NCBI RefSeq assembly: GCF_001042475.2
Contig: NZ_LECW02000004.1
Coordinates: 248,001 to 312,000 of the forward strand
DNA: 64,000 nt
Source of the DNA: Bacillus glycinifermentans
GTDB taxonomy: Bacteria; Bacillota; Bacilli; Bacillales; Bacillaceae
Reading direction: 5' to 3'
The notes under the pieces are model-generated. The model saw only the letters and a program-made list of their open reading frames with translations, did not search any database and had not been told where the DNA came from. Below, in pieces: positions 27,709 to 35,396 of this stretch. Position numbers and translations under genes: made by a program. Numbering within the stretch: the stretch's first letter is position 1; every line of letters begins with the position of its first letter.

Positions 27709-27970
27709 ATTCTTCTCCTTTTTCCTCCCATTCAATCAAGTATGCGGCTCCCTGATAAAACACGGTTTCAGCGGGCTTGTAGCGACCGGTCAGCATGTAG
27801 CTGCTGATCTTCTCATCTAATATGCGGTACCCGGCTTCTTCTTTTTTTGCCATCTCGGCTTTTAATTCAAGCTGATGGTACACGGGAATCATTAGAGCCG
27901 CTATCATCACCCATATACTGAATGCAGAAACAGTTTCGATTGTCATAAAGCCTCTATTTTTTTTGAACAT
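27623..27970 (-). CDS. comGE: Competence minor pseudopilin ComGE
   Basis: 115 residues. The N-terminal MFKKNRGFMTIETVSAFSIW is a prepilin signal: short basic leader, Gly, then Glu at +5, and a hydrophobic helix. ComC should cut after the Gly. Soluble C-terminal part with paired cysteines near 91 and 102. It overlaps comGD by 17 bp and comGF by 86 bp. Confidence 0.93.
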   Translation of the reverse strand: MFKKNRGFMTIETVSAFSIWVMIAALMIPVYHQLELKAEMAKKEEAGYRILDEKISSYMLTGRYKPAETVFYQGAAYLIEWEEKGEEYEVCISVENRHDRQYCLAILKTKGLYPS

Positions 27971-28397
27971 TGATCTTACCGCTTCCTAAATAAATCGTCA
28001 GTTCAAAGGAGGCACGGTTTGCTTCAATCAACATCTTTCCTCCTTGACTCGGAGCCCCGTTTGGGCTGTATGTGAAATGTTGTCTGAGCGTCGACTTTTT
28101 GATGGCAATTTTGTGATCATATTCCCTGATAAGATAAGGAGTCAAGCTCTCATCCGCAGGCTTGATGGTGTATTTACAATGATCAGCATCAAACAGCACG
28201 TTTATTTTTTTGTTTTGAGCGAGCGCTGCCTGCTGAGCATAAAGCAAATCGTCTTCAAGCTGTTCGGCAAAATGCTTGACGATCCTTGCGTCATATGCGG
28301 AAGGCAGTCTGTCAAACAAAAGAATCAGCATGATCGAGCTGATCAATAGCACGGTTAAACTTTCTAGAAGGGTAAACCCTGTTTGGTCCCTTCCCAT
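27954..28397 (-). CDS. comGD: Competence minor pseudopilin ComGD
   Basis: 147 residues with the class 3 prepilin motif QTGFTLLESLTVLLISSIML near the N-terminus and a beta-rich C-terminal domain. It shares one base with the end of comGC (28397) and overlaps comGE, so the pseudopilin genes are translationally linked. It takes part in DNA transport across the cell wall. Confidence 0.95.
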   Translation of the reverse strand: MGRDQTGFTLLESLTVLLISSIMLILLFDRLPSAYDARIVKHFAEQLEDDLLYAQQAALAQNKKINVLFDADHCKYTIKPADESLTPYLIREYDHKIAIKKSTLRQHFTYSPNGAPSQGGKMLIEANRASFELTIYLGSGKINVQKK

Positions 28398-28690
28398 TAT
28401 TGTGTTTGTGCCTTGCCATTTGAAATCACGATCGATTTTCCATTAGGACACGCCAAATTTTTCTTGATATATCCCTCTGATTCAAGCTCTCCAAGACTTG
28501 GCGTTTTCCCGTCGTGATCCATCTGATACGCGGTAATTTGGGCCTGAACCATATTGATCAATCCCTCACAGCCTTTCTTTTGAATGTTTTGATTATGCTT
28601 CGTCACATTCGGGATCGTAATTAAGAGCAGAATTGAGATGACAAGCATAACGACCAGCATTTCTATCAGCGTAAATCCCTTTTCATTCAA
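28397..28690 (-). CDS. comGC: Major competence pseudopilin ComGC
   Basis: 97 residues. Prepilin motif NEKGFTLIEMLVVMLVISIL, then ITIPNVTKHNQNIQKKGCEG; the two cysteines (in KKGCEG and NLACPNG) form the disulfide of ComGC. The start is TTG at 28690, 8 nt behind AAAGGGGG; the longer reading frame upstream runs inside comGB. ComGC is the main pseudopilus subunit. Confidence 0.96.
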   Translation of the reverse strand: MNEKGFTLIEMLVVMLVISILLLITIPNVTKHNQNIQKKGCEGLINMVQAQITAYQMDHDGKTPSLGELESEGYIKKNLACPNGKSIVISNGKAQTQ

Positions 28691-28704
28691 ATGGATGTCC
28701 CCCT

Positions 28705-29742
28705 TTATAACTGATTCATCATTTGATACATTGGCAAAAGCATCGACAAATAGAGGATTAAAATCATGGCTGCGGTAAATCCGTAAATCAGAGGCTGAAG
28801 CATGCTTGTCCACTTTTCCGCTTTCTTTTCAAGCCGGTCGATCAAAAATTGGCTGTATGAATATAGCTCCCTGTGGAGATGACCGTTCAATTGACCGTGA
28901 GCCACCGCTTTGGAGAGATCCTTTTCATAAAACGGATGCCTGTCCAGCATCTGTTCCAGCGCTTCCCCCTGTTTCAGCCTTTCGATCATGCGCTTTGCTT
29001 CCTTGTGAAAAAACGGCAAAAAAGGCTGGCTCTCAAACGCTTTTAAGCTGTCATATACAGACAATCCCGATGTTAAAAGATTGCTTAGCTGAAGCGATAA
29101 AAAATAGCTGTTGAATAACTTGAGGATTCTGCCTGCCAGCGGGATTTTAACGAGGAGGGCCATTTTTTCTTCCGGGGCTTTTTTTCGGAAAATCGAAACA
29201 TAATACGTTAACAAAACCACAGCAATGATGAGAATGCACATAAAAAACAGCGGGAGGCTGTCAAAAAATAAAAAGATGAAGGAGGTCAGAAAAGATGTTT
29301 CGATATTCATGGAGTCATAGATCGCGGAAAACTGCGGAATAATCGCCGATTTCATAATATAGGCGATGAGACAGACCGTTGCAACCAGGAATGACGGATA
29401 TTTTGCAGCCTTCTTCAATTTTTCGGACTGGTCGACTTTGCGGCTGAGCAATTCGCCGCTTTGCTTAAAAGCGAATGGCAAATTTCCGTGCTGCTCGGCA
29501 AAATAAACAATGCTGACGGCGTCCCTATGAAACGAAATCATATTCAAAACCTGAAAAACGGGATAACCTTCTGCCAGCTTTTTTCTTCCGAATGAAATGT
29601 CCGCTTTTTGCTTATTGTCGAATTGCAGCTCAAGCATATTCAAAGCGTCGAGAAGCGTATACCCGTTCATCATCATTTCGCCGAGCTTCTCAAACAGCTC
29701 CGCCTGCTTCCGAAGGGGCCATCTTATGTTATTCAGTCTCAT
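28705..29742 (-). CDS. comGB: Competence pseudopilus membrane platform protein ComGB
   Basis: 345 residues of the GspF/PilC family with three membrane segments (about 110-130, 160-185 and 320-340) and the repeated GspF domain (GYTLLDALNMLE, SGLSVYDSLKAF). It is the inner membrane base on which ComGC polymerises, powered by ComGA. The start overlaps comGA by 14 bp. Confidence 0.95.
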   Translation of the reverse strand: MRLNNIRWPLRKQAELFEKLGEMMMNGYTLLDALNMLELQFDNKQKADISFGRKKLAEGYPVFQVLNMISFHRDAVSIVYFAEQHGNLPFAFKQSGELLSRKVDQSEKLKKAAKYPSFLVATVCLIAYIMKSAIIPQFSAIYDSMNIETSFLTSFIFLFFDSLPLFFMCILIIAVVLLTYYVSIFRKKAPEEKMALLVKIPLAGRILKLFNSYFLSLQLSNLLTSGLSVYDSLKAFESQPFLPFFHKEAKRMIERLKQGEALEQMLDRHPFYEKDLSKAVAHGQLNGHLHRELYSYSQFLIDRLEKKAEKWTSMLQPLIYGFTAAMILILYLSMLLPMYQMMNQL

Positions 29743-30796
29743 GATGCACCCATCTGTTATAAGTTTCCTCCGGGAGATAGCCGAGCGCTATCCCTTTTCG
29801 AATCAATTTTCTCAGCGTTTCAAAACGGCTGTTCACGTATGCGCCTTTTGCCTCTTTTATGCACAGGTTCAGACTCTTCCCGTACAAAAGCTCAAAAACG
29901 CTCACTCTTCTTCCGTTCCCCGACATCCTGCAATACAAAGAACACCGCTCCCCGCATAACGGACAAACAAGGTTGACGAGACGCTGTGCGCTTATAGCGA
30001 CAAGCGTCTGCTCAATTTCGGTCATATGAATGCCAAACTCAAGCAGCCGGTATATAGCTCCTTTTGCGTTTTTCGCATGCATGCTAGATAATACAAGATG
30101 TCCCGTCAGCGCAGCTCTGACGGCGATTTTGGCTGTTTCGGCATCGCGGATTTCTCCAAGGATGATCATGTCGGGATCATGACGGAGAACAGCCTTTAAA
30201 CCTGCTGAATACGTCATGCCCGCTTTTTCATTCACCTGTACTTGAAGAACATGCTCGCTTCTGGATTCAACCGGGTCCTCCAGCGTGATAATATTGCGGT
30301 TGAAATGCTGTTTGGCATACTCGATCAGCGAGTACAGGGTCGTCGTTTTTCCCGAACCGGTTGGACCTGTGAAGATCAGCAGACCGTGGGAATGTTTCAG
30401 AAAAGACAGCAGCTTTGCCGTTGCGTTTGGAAACAAAGACAGGCTTCTGAGCGGCGGGGCGCTTGCCTGCGGCAATACGCGAATAACCAGGCTTTCGTCG
30501 TATATGGTAGGCAAAGTCGACATTCTCAAGTGAACGGGCTGATTGTTCACTTTAATGGTTAAAGCACCGCTTTGCGGCTGCCTTCGCTCCCCGATATCCA
30601 TTGAAGAAAGAAATTTAAAATGAGAAATGAGCCTTGAGCACTCCATTCTCGTCAGTCTGCCCTTTTGAAATAGTTCATCATCAATTCTAAAGCGGATAAC
30701 CGCCTCTTTTTCCCCCGGAACGATATGAATATCAGAAGCTCTCATCGCACACGCCTCTTCGATCAATTTCCCGCTTAATGATTCAATCGCGTACAC
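29729..30796 (-). CDS. comGA: Competence traffic ATPase ComGA
   Basis: 355 residues of the GspE/PilB family. Walker A GPTGSGKTTTLYS (near 140), the Asp box ITLEDPVE, Walker B DPDMIILGEIRDAETA, and a zinc-like Cys cluster CPLCGERCSLYC (near 277-288). It drives assembly of the pseudopilus and, in B. subtilis, also halts growth of competent cells. The start is GTG at 30796 behind AAAGGAGG. It is the first gene of comGA-GG, with ComK sites upstream. Confidence 0.96.
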   Translation of the reverse strand: MYAIESLSGKLIEEACAMRASDIHIVPGEKEAVIRFRIDDELFQKGRLTRMECSRLISHFKFLSSMDIGERRQPQSGALTIKVNNQPVHLRMSTLPTIYDESLVIRVLPQASAPPLRSLSLFPNATAKLLSFLKHSHGLLIFTGPTGSGKTTTLYSLIEYAKQHFNRNIITLEDPVESRSEHVLQVQVNEKAGMTYSAGLKAVLRHDPDMIILGEIRDAETAKIAVRAALTGHLVLSSMHAKNAKGAIYRLLEFGIHMTEIEQTLVAISAQRLVNLVCPLCGERCSLYCRMSGNGRRVSVFELLYGKSLNLCIKEAKGAYVNSRFETLRKLIRKGIALGYLPEETYNRWVHHETE

Positions 30797-30897
30797 AATC
30801 GTTACGCCTCCTTTCTAATCGCAGTTTAAGCGAAAAGCATCGGAAGCTTCAAATCCGCAAAAAACGGAAATATGCCGTTATCGTGGGACAAAAAAAG

Positions 30898-30923
30898 ATT
30901 ATGAAACACGAAAATTGCTTTTT
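30898..30923 (-). promoter_or_regulatory. ComK box and promoter of comGA
   Basis: AAAA-TTGCT-TTTT (30911-30923) is an exact AT-box (AAAAN5TTTT). CATAAT (30898-30903, minus) serves as -10 just downstream. A second, weaker AT-box half (AAAACGGAAATAT, 30861-30873) lies further downstream. ComK control of comG is established for B. subtilis. Confidence 0.55.
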
Positions 30924-30952
30924 CCGGCTCATATTTCTTACAATACGGCTCT

Positions 30953-31792
30953 TCAAACCGTGTTTTTATATGTGCCATCGCCTTCTTCCAGGATGCGGAA
31001 CCCTTTCTTCGAAAGAGCTTTTGCGAGATTCTGCTCTGTTTTGACATTGGAAAAATCGATGCCCAGTTTGACCACCGTCTGGGCCATTTCGGGACGAATG
31101 CCGGAGATCGTCGCTTCAATTCCTAAGAGCTTCGTTGTGTCAAGTATTCTGAACAACTGATATACAACCATTGTATCGATGATCGGAACCCCGGAAATAT
31201 CGATAAATAAATGCGACAAACGGAGCCCTGCGCATCGCTCAAGAGCGGATTCCAAAATCCCCTTCGCTCTATGTGTATCGATTTCTCCTATGATCGGCAA
31301 AACGCCTATATGGCTTGATATCGGGATCACCGGGGCGCTTAATTCATGAATCATTTCATTTTGGGTCTTTAATTGGCTCATCGTCAACAGATCATATTCC
31401 GTCATGAATTGCCCGATGATTTCATCCATTATCAAATTGAGCCGTCTGCTCCATTCCAACACGTCGCTCTTGGAACTTTCGGGTGCTTCTTCATGAGAAA
31501 ACATCCCGATTTCATCAATAATTATTCTCCGGAACACGTTGATTCCGTTTATGCTTTCATAGATGGGAACCTGGCTCGCTGCCCTGTCCCGCGCCATTTC
31601 TCTCGCACAATCCAGCGCTTCCTCCCATTCTTTTTCCGGCTGATGCGCTGTCAATAGGTGGGCAACCGCCCGGATATACGGCTTTGCCTTATCGGCCGAA
31701 GGGATGCCGGACGTTTTGGATAACCATTGATTCGTTATATTGTCCGATCGTTTGATTAAATAATGATACAGGGCTGAATGTTTGTTTTTCAT
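30953..31792 (-). CDS. rsbRD: Stressosome protein RsbRD
   Basis: 279 residues from the ATG at 31792 (AGGAGGATAGAT upstream). An N-terminal globin-like domain without obvious haem ligands (about 1-145) and a C-terminal STAS domain (about 160-275) with HIGVLPIIGEIDTHRAKGIL and HLFIDISGVPIIDTMVVYQL. RsbR paralogues build the stressosome and pass stress signals to RsbT and SigB. In B. subtilis yqxL (corA) and yqhB lie between comGA and rsbRD; both are missing here. Confidence 0.9.
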   Translation of the reverse strand: MKNKHSALYHYLIKRSDNITNQWLSKTSGIPSADKAKPYIRAVAHLLTAHQPEKEWEEALDCAREMARDRAASQVPIYESINGINVFRRIIIDEIGMFSHEEAPESSKSDVLEWSRRLNLIMDEIIGQFMTEYDLLTMSQLKTQNEMIHELSAPVIPISSHIGVLPIIGEIDTHRAKGILESALERCAGLRLSHLFIDISGVPIIDTMVVYQLFRILDTTKLLGIEATISGIRPEMAQTVVKLGIDFSNVKTEQNLAKALSKKGFRILEEGDGTYKNTV

Positions 31793-31869
31793 ATCTATCC
31801 TCCTGATCAAAAACGAAATGCTTATGTATAAAACAAGCGATTTTGCCAACACTAATTTTGTAGCGGCAT

Positions 31870-31941
31870 TGGGCTATAGCCAAGCGGTAAGGCAACGGAC
31901 TTTGACTCCGTGATGCGCTGGTTCGAATCCAGCTAGCCCAG
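31870..31941 (+). tRNA. tRNA-Gln (anticodon UUG)
   Basis: Cloverleaf with acceptor TGGGCTA / TAGCCCA, anticodon loop CTTTGAC (TTG), and T arm CTGGTTCGAATCCAG. Discriminator G. The CCA end is not encoded. It is a lone tRNA gene divergent from rsbRD. Confidence 0.95.
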
Positions 31942-31952
31942 TTTCCAAGCGT

Positions 31953-32005
31953 AAAAACCGAAGATTGCTGAAAATGAAGTTTTTTCAGCATATCTTCGGT
32001 TTTTT
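31953..32005. terminator. Long bidirectional terminator for tRNA-Gln and mgsR
   Basis: AAAAACCGAAGAT-TGCTGAAAA / TTTTTTCAGCA-TATCTTCGGTTTTTT: a stem of about 20 pairs with T runs on both strands. Confidence 0.85.
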
Positions 32006-32385
32006 CACGAAACAGAGCGTTGCAAAGCGCTTCTCTTTAATAGCTTTAATAGCTCGCCGGGGTTATATCCGACAACAAGCTTTTCACCGTTGACGATGAT
32101 CGGGCGTCTCAAGAGCTTCGGCTTTTCAATGAGCAAGTCTACTACTTCGCTCACCGTCAGCTCCTCGATATTCAAATTGAGCTCTTTGAATGCTTGGCTC
32201 CTCGTCGCCAATATTTCATCGAATCCTTCCGTTGTCAAAGACAGAATGTGTTTTAATTCCTCTTGATTCGGCGTCTCCCTGAACAGATGGCGCTCCTTAA
32301 AATCGATCTGATTCGCTTTCAGCCAATGCTTTGTTTTCCTGCATGACGTGCAGCTCGGGTAAGAATAAAAGATCAGCTCTTCCAT
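32005..32385 (-). CDS. mgsR: Stress regulator MgsR (Spx/ArsC family)
   Basis: 126 residues of the Spx/ArsC thioredoxin-like family. The redox motif YPSCTSCRKTK has Cys12 and Cys15 in a CxxC arrangement, and RRPIIVNGEKLVVGYN is the C-terminal signature. In B. subtilis MgsR activates a subset of the SigB regulon by acting with RNA polymerase. A SigB promoter lies upstream. It is monocistronic, convergent with the tRNA. Confidence 0.93.
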   Translation of the reverse strand: MEELIFYSYPSCTSCRKTKHWLKANQIDFKERHLFRETPNQEELKHILSLTTEGFDEILATRSQAFKELNLNIEELTVSEVVDLLIEKPKLLRRPIIVNGEKLVVGYNPGELLKLLKRSALQRSVS

Positions 32386-32433
32386 GGTTGGTTTCCTCCT
32401 CTGTATTGTTCTGTCCTGTCTTTGTTATGATTA

Positions 32434-32459
32434 GTACCCGGGATCTTGTTTCATTAAAC
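32434..32459 (-). promoter_or_regulatory. SigB promoter of mgsR
   Basis: Minus strand GTTTAA (32454-32459), 14-bp spacer, GGGTAC (32434-32439), nearly the SigB consensus GTTTAA-N12-15-GGGTAT, and about 50 bp before mgsR. Confidence 0.8.
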
Positions 32460-32526
32460 ACGTGCAAAAAACATTCCGTTATCACAAAATTGTAAAAAAT
32501 GAATTGATTTTCCCAAAATGAAAATG

Positions 32527-32556
32527 TTTACATTTCAAGAGCGATTGATCTATAAT
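32527..32556 (+). promoter_or_regulatory. Candidate SigA promoter of yqgY
   Basis: TTTACA (32527-32532), 18-bp spacer, TATAAT (32551-32556), 33 bp before the yqgY start codon. Confidence 0.6.
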
Positions 32557-32588
32557 AGAAACAAAGGGGCTTTCTGGGAGGGATATCA

Positions 32589-32834
32589 ATGAATCGCATG
32601 TTCCGCGTGTTAGGTTTCTGGACAGGTATTTTTGCGGTCATGTTTTATTTAGGAGATATGAAAGATGCGTCATTGCTGTTTTTCGGCCAAACTGTTTTCT
32701 TCGTGTTCTTATCGTATCTTAACTTGACAGAACGGATGTACATTTATATTTTCGGCGCATACTTGACGGTCTTTTTTGCCGCGTTTACATACTATTCCGT
32801 GTTTATTATGGTCCCCGGGCAAGGAGGCCATTAA
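32589..32834 (+). CDS. yqgY: DUF2626 membrane protein YqgY
   Basis: 81 residues with three hydrophobic segments (about 7-23, 27-45 and 52-73), the pattern of the DUF2626 family found in Bacillales. GGGAGGGATATCA precedes the ATG. It is monocistronic with its own promoter and a terminator shared with yqgX. Function unknown. Confidence 0.87.
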   Translation: MNRMFRVLGFWTGIFAVMFYLGDMKDASLLFFGQTVFFVFLSYLNLTERMYIYIFGAYLTVFFAAFTYYSVFIMVPGQGGH

Positions 32835-32840
32835 GGCACG

Positions 32841-32878
32841 AAAAAAGAGACGATCCGCCTGGATTTCGTCTCTTTTTT
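32841..32878. terminator. Bidirectional terminator between yqgY and yqgX
   Basis: AAAAAAGAGACGA-tccgcctgga-TTTCGTCTCTTTTTT. Confidence 0.85.
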
Positions 32879-32882
32879 CATT

Positions 32883-33521
32883 TTATAATGTGAAGCCGTT
32901 GATGAACGGATTTTGTTCCTGTTCCGTCAGCAAATCCGTCTCAGGGCCGTGTCCGCTCAATACGAGCGTATCTTCAGGAAGAGTAAGCAGCTTTTTGTGA
33001 ATGCTGTCCATTAGAACATCGTGGCTTCCGCCCGGGAGATCTGTGCGGCCGATGCTCCCTTTAAACAGAACATCGCCTGAAATGATCAGGTTTTCCTCTT
33101 CTGCATAATAAGAGACGCTTCCGGGCGAGTGGCCTGGCGTAAAAAGAACCTGAAGCTTGAACGGATCGATTTTCAGCTCGTGCTCTTTGTCGATCAGCCG
33201 GTTGGCTTTCTCTGCTGTAACAGCCTGACCAGTTAACAGAGACGACCCGTTTAATGAAGGATCTGTCAGCCATTCCGCTTCATTTTTATGGACATAGACG
33301 GGAATATCCCACTCTTTTCTCACCTTGTCAACAGCTCCGATATGGTCAAAATGGGCATGCGTCAATAGAACGGCGAGCGGTCTAAGATGATGTTCTTTTA
33401 TATAGGCATTCAGTTTACCGGCTTCACCGCCGGGATCAAATATTAAGCAGGCGCCGTCATCATTTGCTAAAATATACGCATTTGTTTGAATCGGCCCTAA
33501 AGGCATTCTTCTCCATTTCAT
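32883..33521 (-). CDS. yqgX: Metallo-beta-lactamase fold hydrolase YqgX (glyoxalase II-like)
   Basis: 212 residues from the ATG at 33521 behind GAGGTGAAAAGG. The THAHFDHIGAV motif supplies the zinc ligands, with further ligands in FTPGHSPGSVSY, ISGDVLF and LSGHGPET. It probably cleaves a thioester such as S-lactoyl-bacillithiol (YqgX is reported to act as glyoxalase II in B. subtilis). Cytoplasmic. It is monocistronic and divergent from yqgW. Confidence 0.9.
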   Translation of the reverse strand: MKWRRMPLGPIQTNAYILANDDGACLIFDPGGEAGKLNAYIKEHHLRPLAVLLTHAHFDHIGAVDKVRKEWDIPVYVHKNEAEWLTDPSLNGSSLLTGQAVTAEKANRLIDKEHELKIDPFKLQVLFTPGHSPGSVSYYAEEENLIISGDVLFKGSIGRTDLPGGSHDVLMDSIHKKLLTLPEDTLVLSGHGPETDLLTEQEQNPFINGFTL

Positions 33522-33661
33522 CCTTTTCACCTCAGTCTCATTATGAACGTTTTGTGAGAAACTTTCAATGAACCATGTTCCACTCGACAAAGCTAATGAA
33601 AACGGTTAAAATAAAATTGGAAATAAACTGCAGGGGATCCAAACGAAGGGGGTTAATATTG

Positions 33662-33835
33662 ATGTTGCTCGTGATCATTTTCGGCCTTGTCACGATATTA
33701 TCTGCTGTTGGGGCACTTCGTTCGCTTAAACAAATCAACGTTCTCGGGATATTGTTCGGAGGAGCGGCTTTTTTTGTCTTCGGCTGGTTTACGGTAATGA
33801 CGATTATAAACAGCGGGTATCCGACGGCTCACTAA
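33662..33835 (+). CDS. yqgW: Small two-helix membrane protein YqgW
   Basis: 57 residues from the ATG at 33662 (AAGGGGG 9 nt upstream). Two hydrophobic helices (about 1-17 and 26-49) joined by ALRSLKQINV. It belongs to a small family found only in Bacillus (DUF2759-like). Function unknown. A strong hairpin follows. Confidence 0.82.
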   Translation: MLLVIIFGLVTILSAVGALRSLKQINVLGILFGGAAFFVFGWFTVMTIINSGYPTAH

Positions 33836-33861
33836 AGACCGCCTCTGCCGCTGAATGGACA

Positions 33862-33895
33862 GCCTTGTTCCGTTATGAAACGGAACAAGGCTTTT
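33862..33895. terminator. Terminator after yqgW
   Basis: CCTTGTTCCGTT-atga-AACGGAACAAGG followed by CTTTT on the plus strand. It may serve yqgV too. Confidence 0.7.
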
Positions 33896-33905
33896 AAGCT
33901 TGGGC

Positions 33906-34220
33906 TTATTTGTTTAAATGTTTTTGAACGCTTGACAGTTTGCCTTCCATTGTCGTTTTCTTATCGCGCCTGTCATCGATTCTGATGTTTGTGGCCACCC
34001 TGTGTATCCCTTTTTGAAAAGGGGCTTCATGGATGGTTTGAATGACGTGAAATAAATCGCTCAGCTCCCCTTCAATCAAGGTGTTCATCGGCGTCAGCTG
34101 ATATTTGATTCTTCCTTCCTTTTGAAACCCTTCTAAAATCGTTTGAATCTCCGCTACATAACTGCTCACACTCGGGGTTTCCGTTCCGATCGGGATGATG
34201 GTTACGTCTGCTATTGCCAT
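33906..34220 (-). CDS. yqgV: MTH1187/YkoF-like thiamine-binding protein YqgV
   Basis: 104 residues of the MTH1187 family (DUF77): MAIADVTIIPIGTETPSVSS with a ferredoxin-like fold and the NTLIEGELSDLFHVIQTIHE stretch. Members bind a hydroxymethylpyrimidine or thiamine-like ligand; the ligand in Bacillus is not settled. It lies 16 bp after yqgU on the same strand, so the two are probably cotranscribed. Confidence 0.85.
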   Translation of the reverse strand: MAIADVTIIPIGTETPSVSSYVAEIQTILEGFQKEGRIKYQLTPMNTLIEGELSDLFHVIQTIHEAPFQKGIHRVATNIRIDDRRDKKTTMEGKLSSVQKHLNK

Positions 34221-34236
34221 CGCAACATGCTCCTTT

Positions 34237-35340
34237 CTATTCTTTGACTACAAGTGGTTCTATTGTTTTCGAACCGAGTGAAATGATCTCATCGTGCGCA
34301 TAGCCGTACAATAGATATTGACCGTCTGGAGACACGGTGATCGGAAGCATTTCCACACTCTTCTGAATCACGCGCCGCTCCCCCGTCTTAAGGCTGATGG
34401 CGATCAGATCGCACAGGGAGCTCGATGCACCCGGCTGATACGTGTAAAACCATTCGTTTTTCTGATCATAGCCGTATTCCATTGGCGACTGTCCTGTATC
34501 ATCGGAAAACAGCGGGAGCGTGACAGACAGCCGTTTTTCCGATGACTTCACATCAGAAAATATGTAGGTCCCGTACCCGTTTTTACCCGATGATGTCACG
34601 ACCAGCCTGACATTGTCAAACACGTCGGAAAGCAGCGCATCATCGGCAAGCTTCGTTTGCCTTCCCGCCGATATGTCATAGGAATACACAGGGGCCGGCT
34701 TTTCCCGGTCCCTGTTATCCCACTTTACATAATCGAATGAATCGGGCGATGTCCAATGAACAAAGGCAGCCTGGGCAATGTTTTGCTCCGTTGTCTGTTC
34801 TTTTGAATTGATCAAATATGAATGATAGTTCCAATCTTTCGTGAATGCCGTCACATATAGAAGATAAGGATCAAACTCATTCCAGTCAACCTGCAGTTCG
34901 TTCGTGTTAAAACCTTTTGTAAACAGCTTTTCGCCCCGCACATTCATCAGCGTCAATTTGAACTCGGAGCCGTCTCCGGCGGTTTGGATGAGGATCATGT
35001 CTTTTTTACGGTTCAGTTCAGCTGTGATCAGCCGTTCATCGGTTTTGTATATCGTTTTCTTGGTCCCTGTAAATATATCATATGACTTTACTTCACTTCC
35101 CGCAACCGGGTCAGTTGCGGTATATAATATCGTTTCATTATCAAGCCACCCTGCCGCCGCATCAAAATACCGGTCCTTCACCGGTATTATCTTTTCTTCT
35201 TTTGCATCGCTATGATTCTTTCCAGCAGAATCGGCATTATAGGAGCCCTTTGAACCGCCTGATTGCGAAGGTGTGCAGGCGGCTGTTAAAACGGTAAACA
35301 CAGCGGCAATGATCCATAATGAAACTCTCAAACCGGCCAT
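34237..35340 (-). CDS. yqgU: Lipoprotein YqgU
   Basis: 367 residues. Signal peptide with lipobox LTAAC (Cys22), then a Ser/Gly linker and a beta-propeller-like domain with repeated blades of the type WLDNETILYTA and SPDGQYLLYGYA. Probably anchored on the outer face of the membrane. Function unknown. GGAGGGAGA precedes the ATG closely. It lies upstream of yqgV. Confidence 0.85.
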   Translation of the reverse strand: MAGLRVSLWIIAAVFTVLTAACTPSQSGGSKGSYNADSAGKNHSDAKEEKIIPVKDRYFDAAAGWLDNETILYTATDPVAGSEVKSYDIFTGTKKTIYKTDERLITAELNRKKDMILIQTAGDGSEFKLTLMNVRGEKLFTKGFNTNELQVDWNEFDPYLLYVTAFTKDWNYHSYLINSKEQTTEQNIAQAAFVHWTSPDSFDYVKWDNRDREKPAPVYSYDISAGRQTKLADDALLSDVFDNVRLVVTSSGKNGYGTYIFSDVKSSEKRLSVTLPLFSDDTGQSPMEYGYDQKNEWFYTYQPGASSSLCDLIAISLKTGERRVIQKSVEMLPITVSPDGQYLLYGYAHDEIISLGSKTIEPLVVKE

Positions 35341-35396
35341 TCTCCCTCCGTAAATGTTTCGCTGCCTACCTTTACGATGTGGCGCCGGTAAAGGTT

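Noticed and set aside
28691-28813. Longer N-terminus for ComGC
   Set aside because: The extension lies inside comGB and would bury the prepilin leader; the TTG at 28690 has a strong SD.
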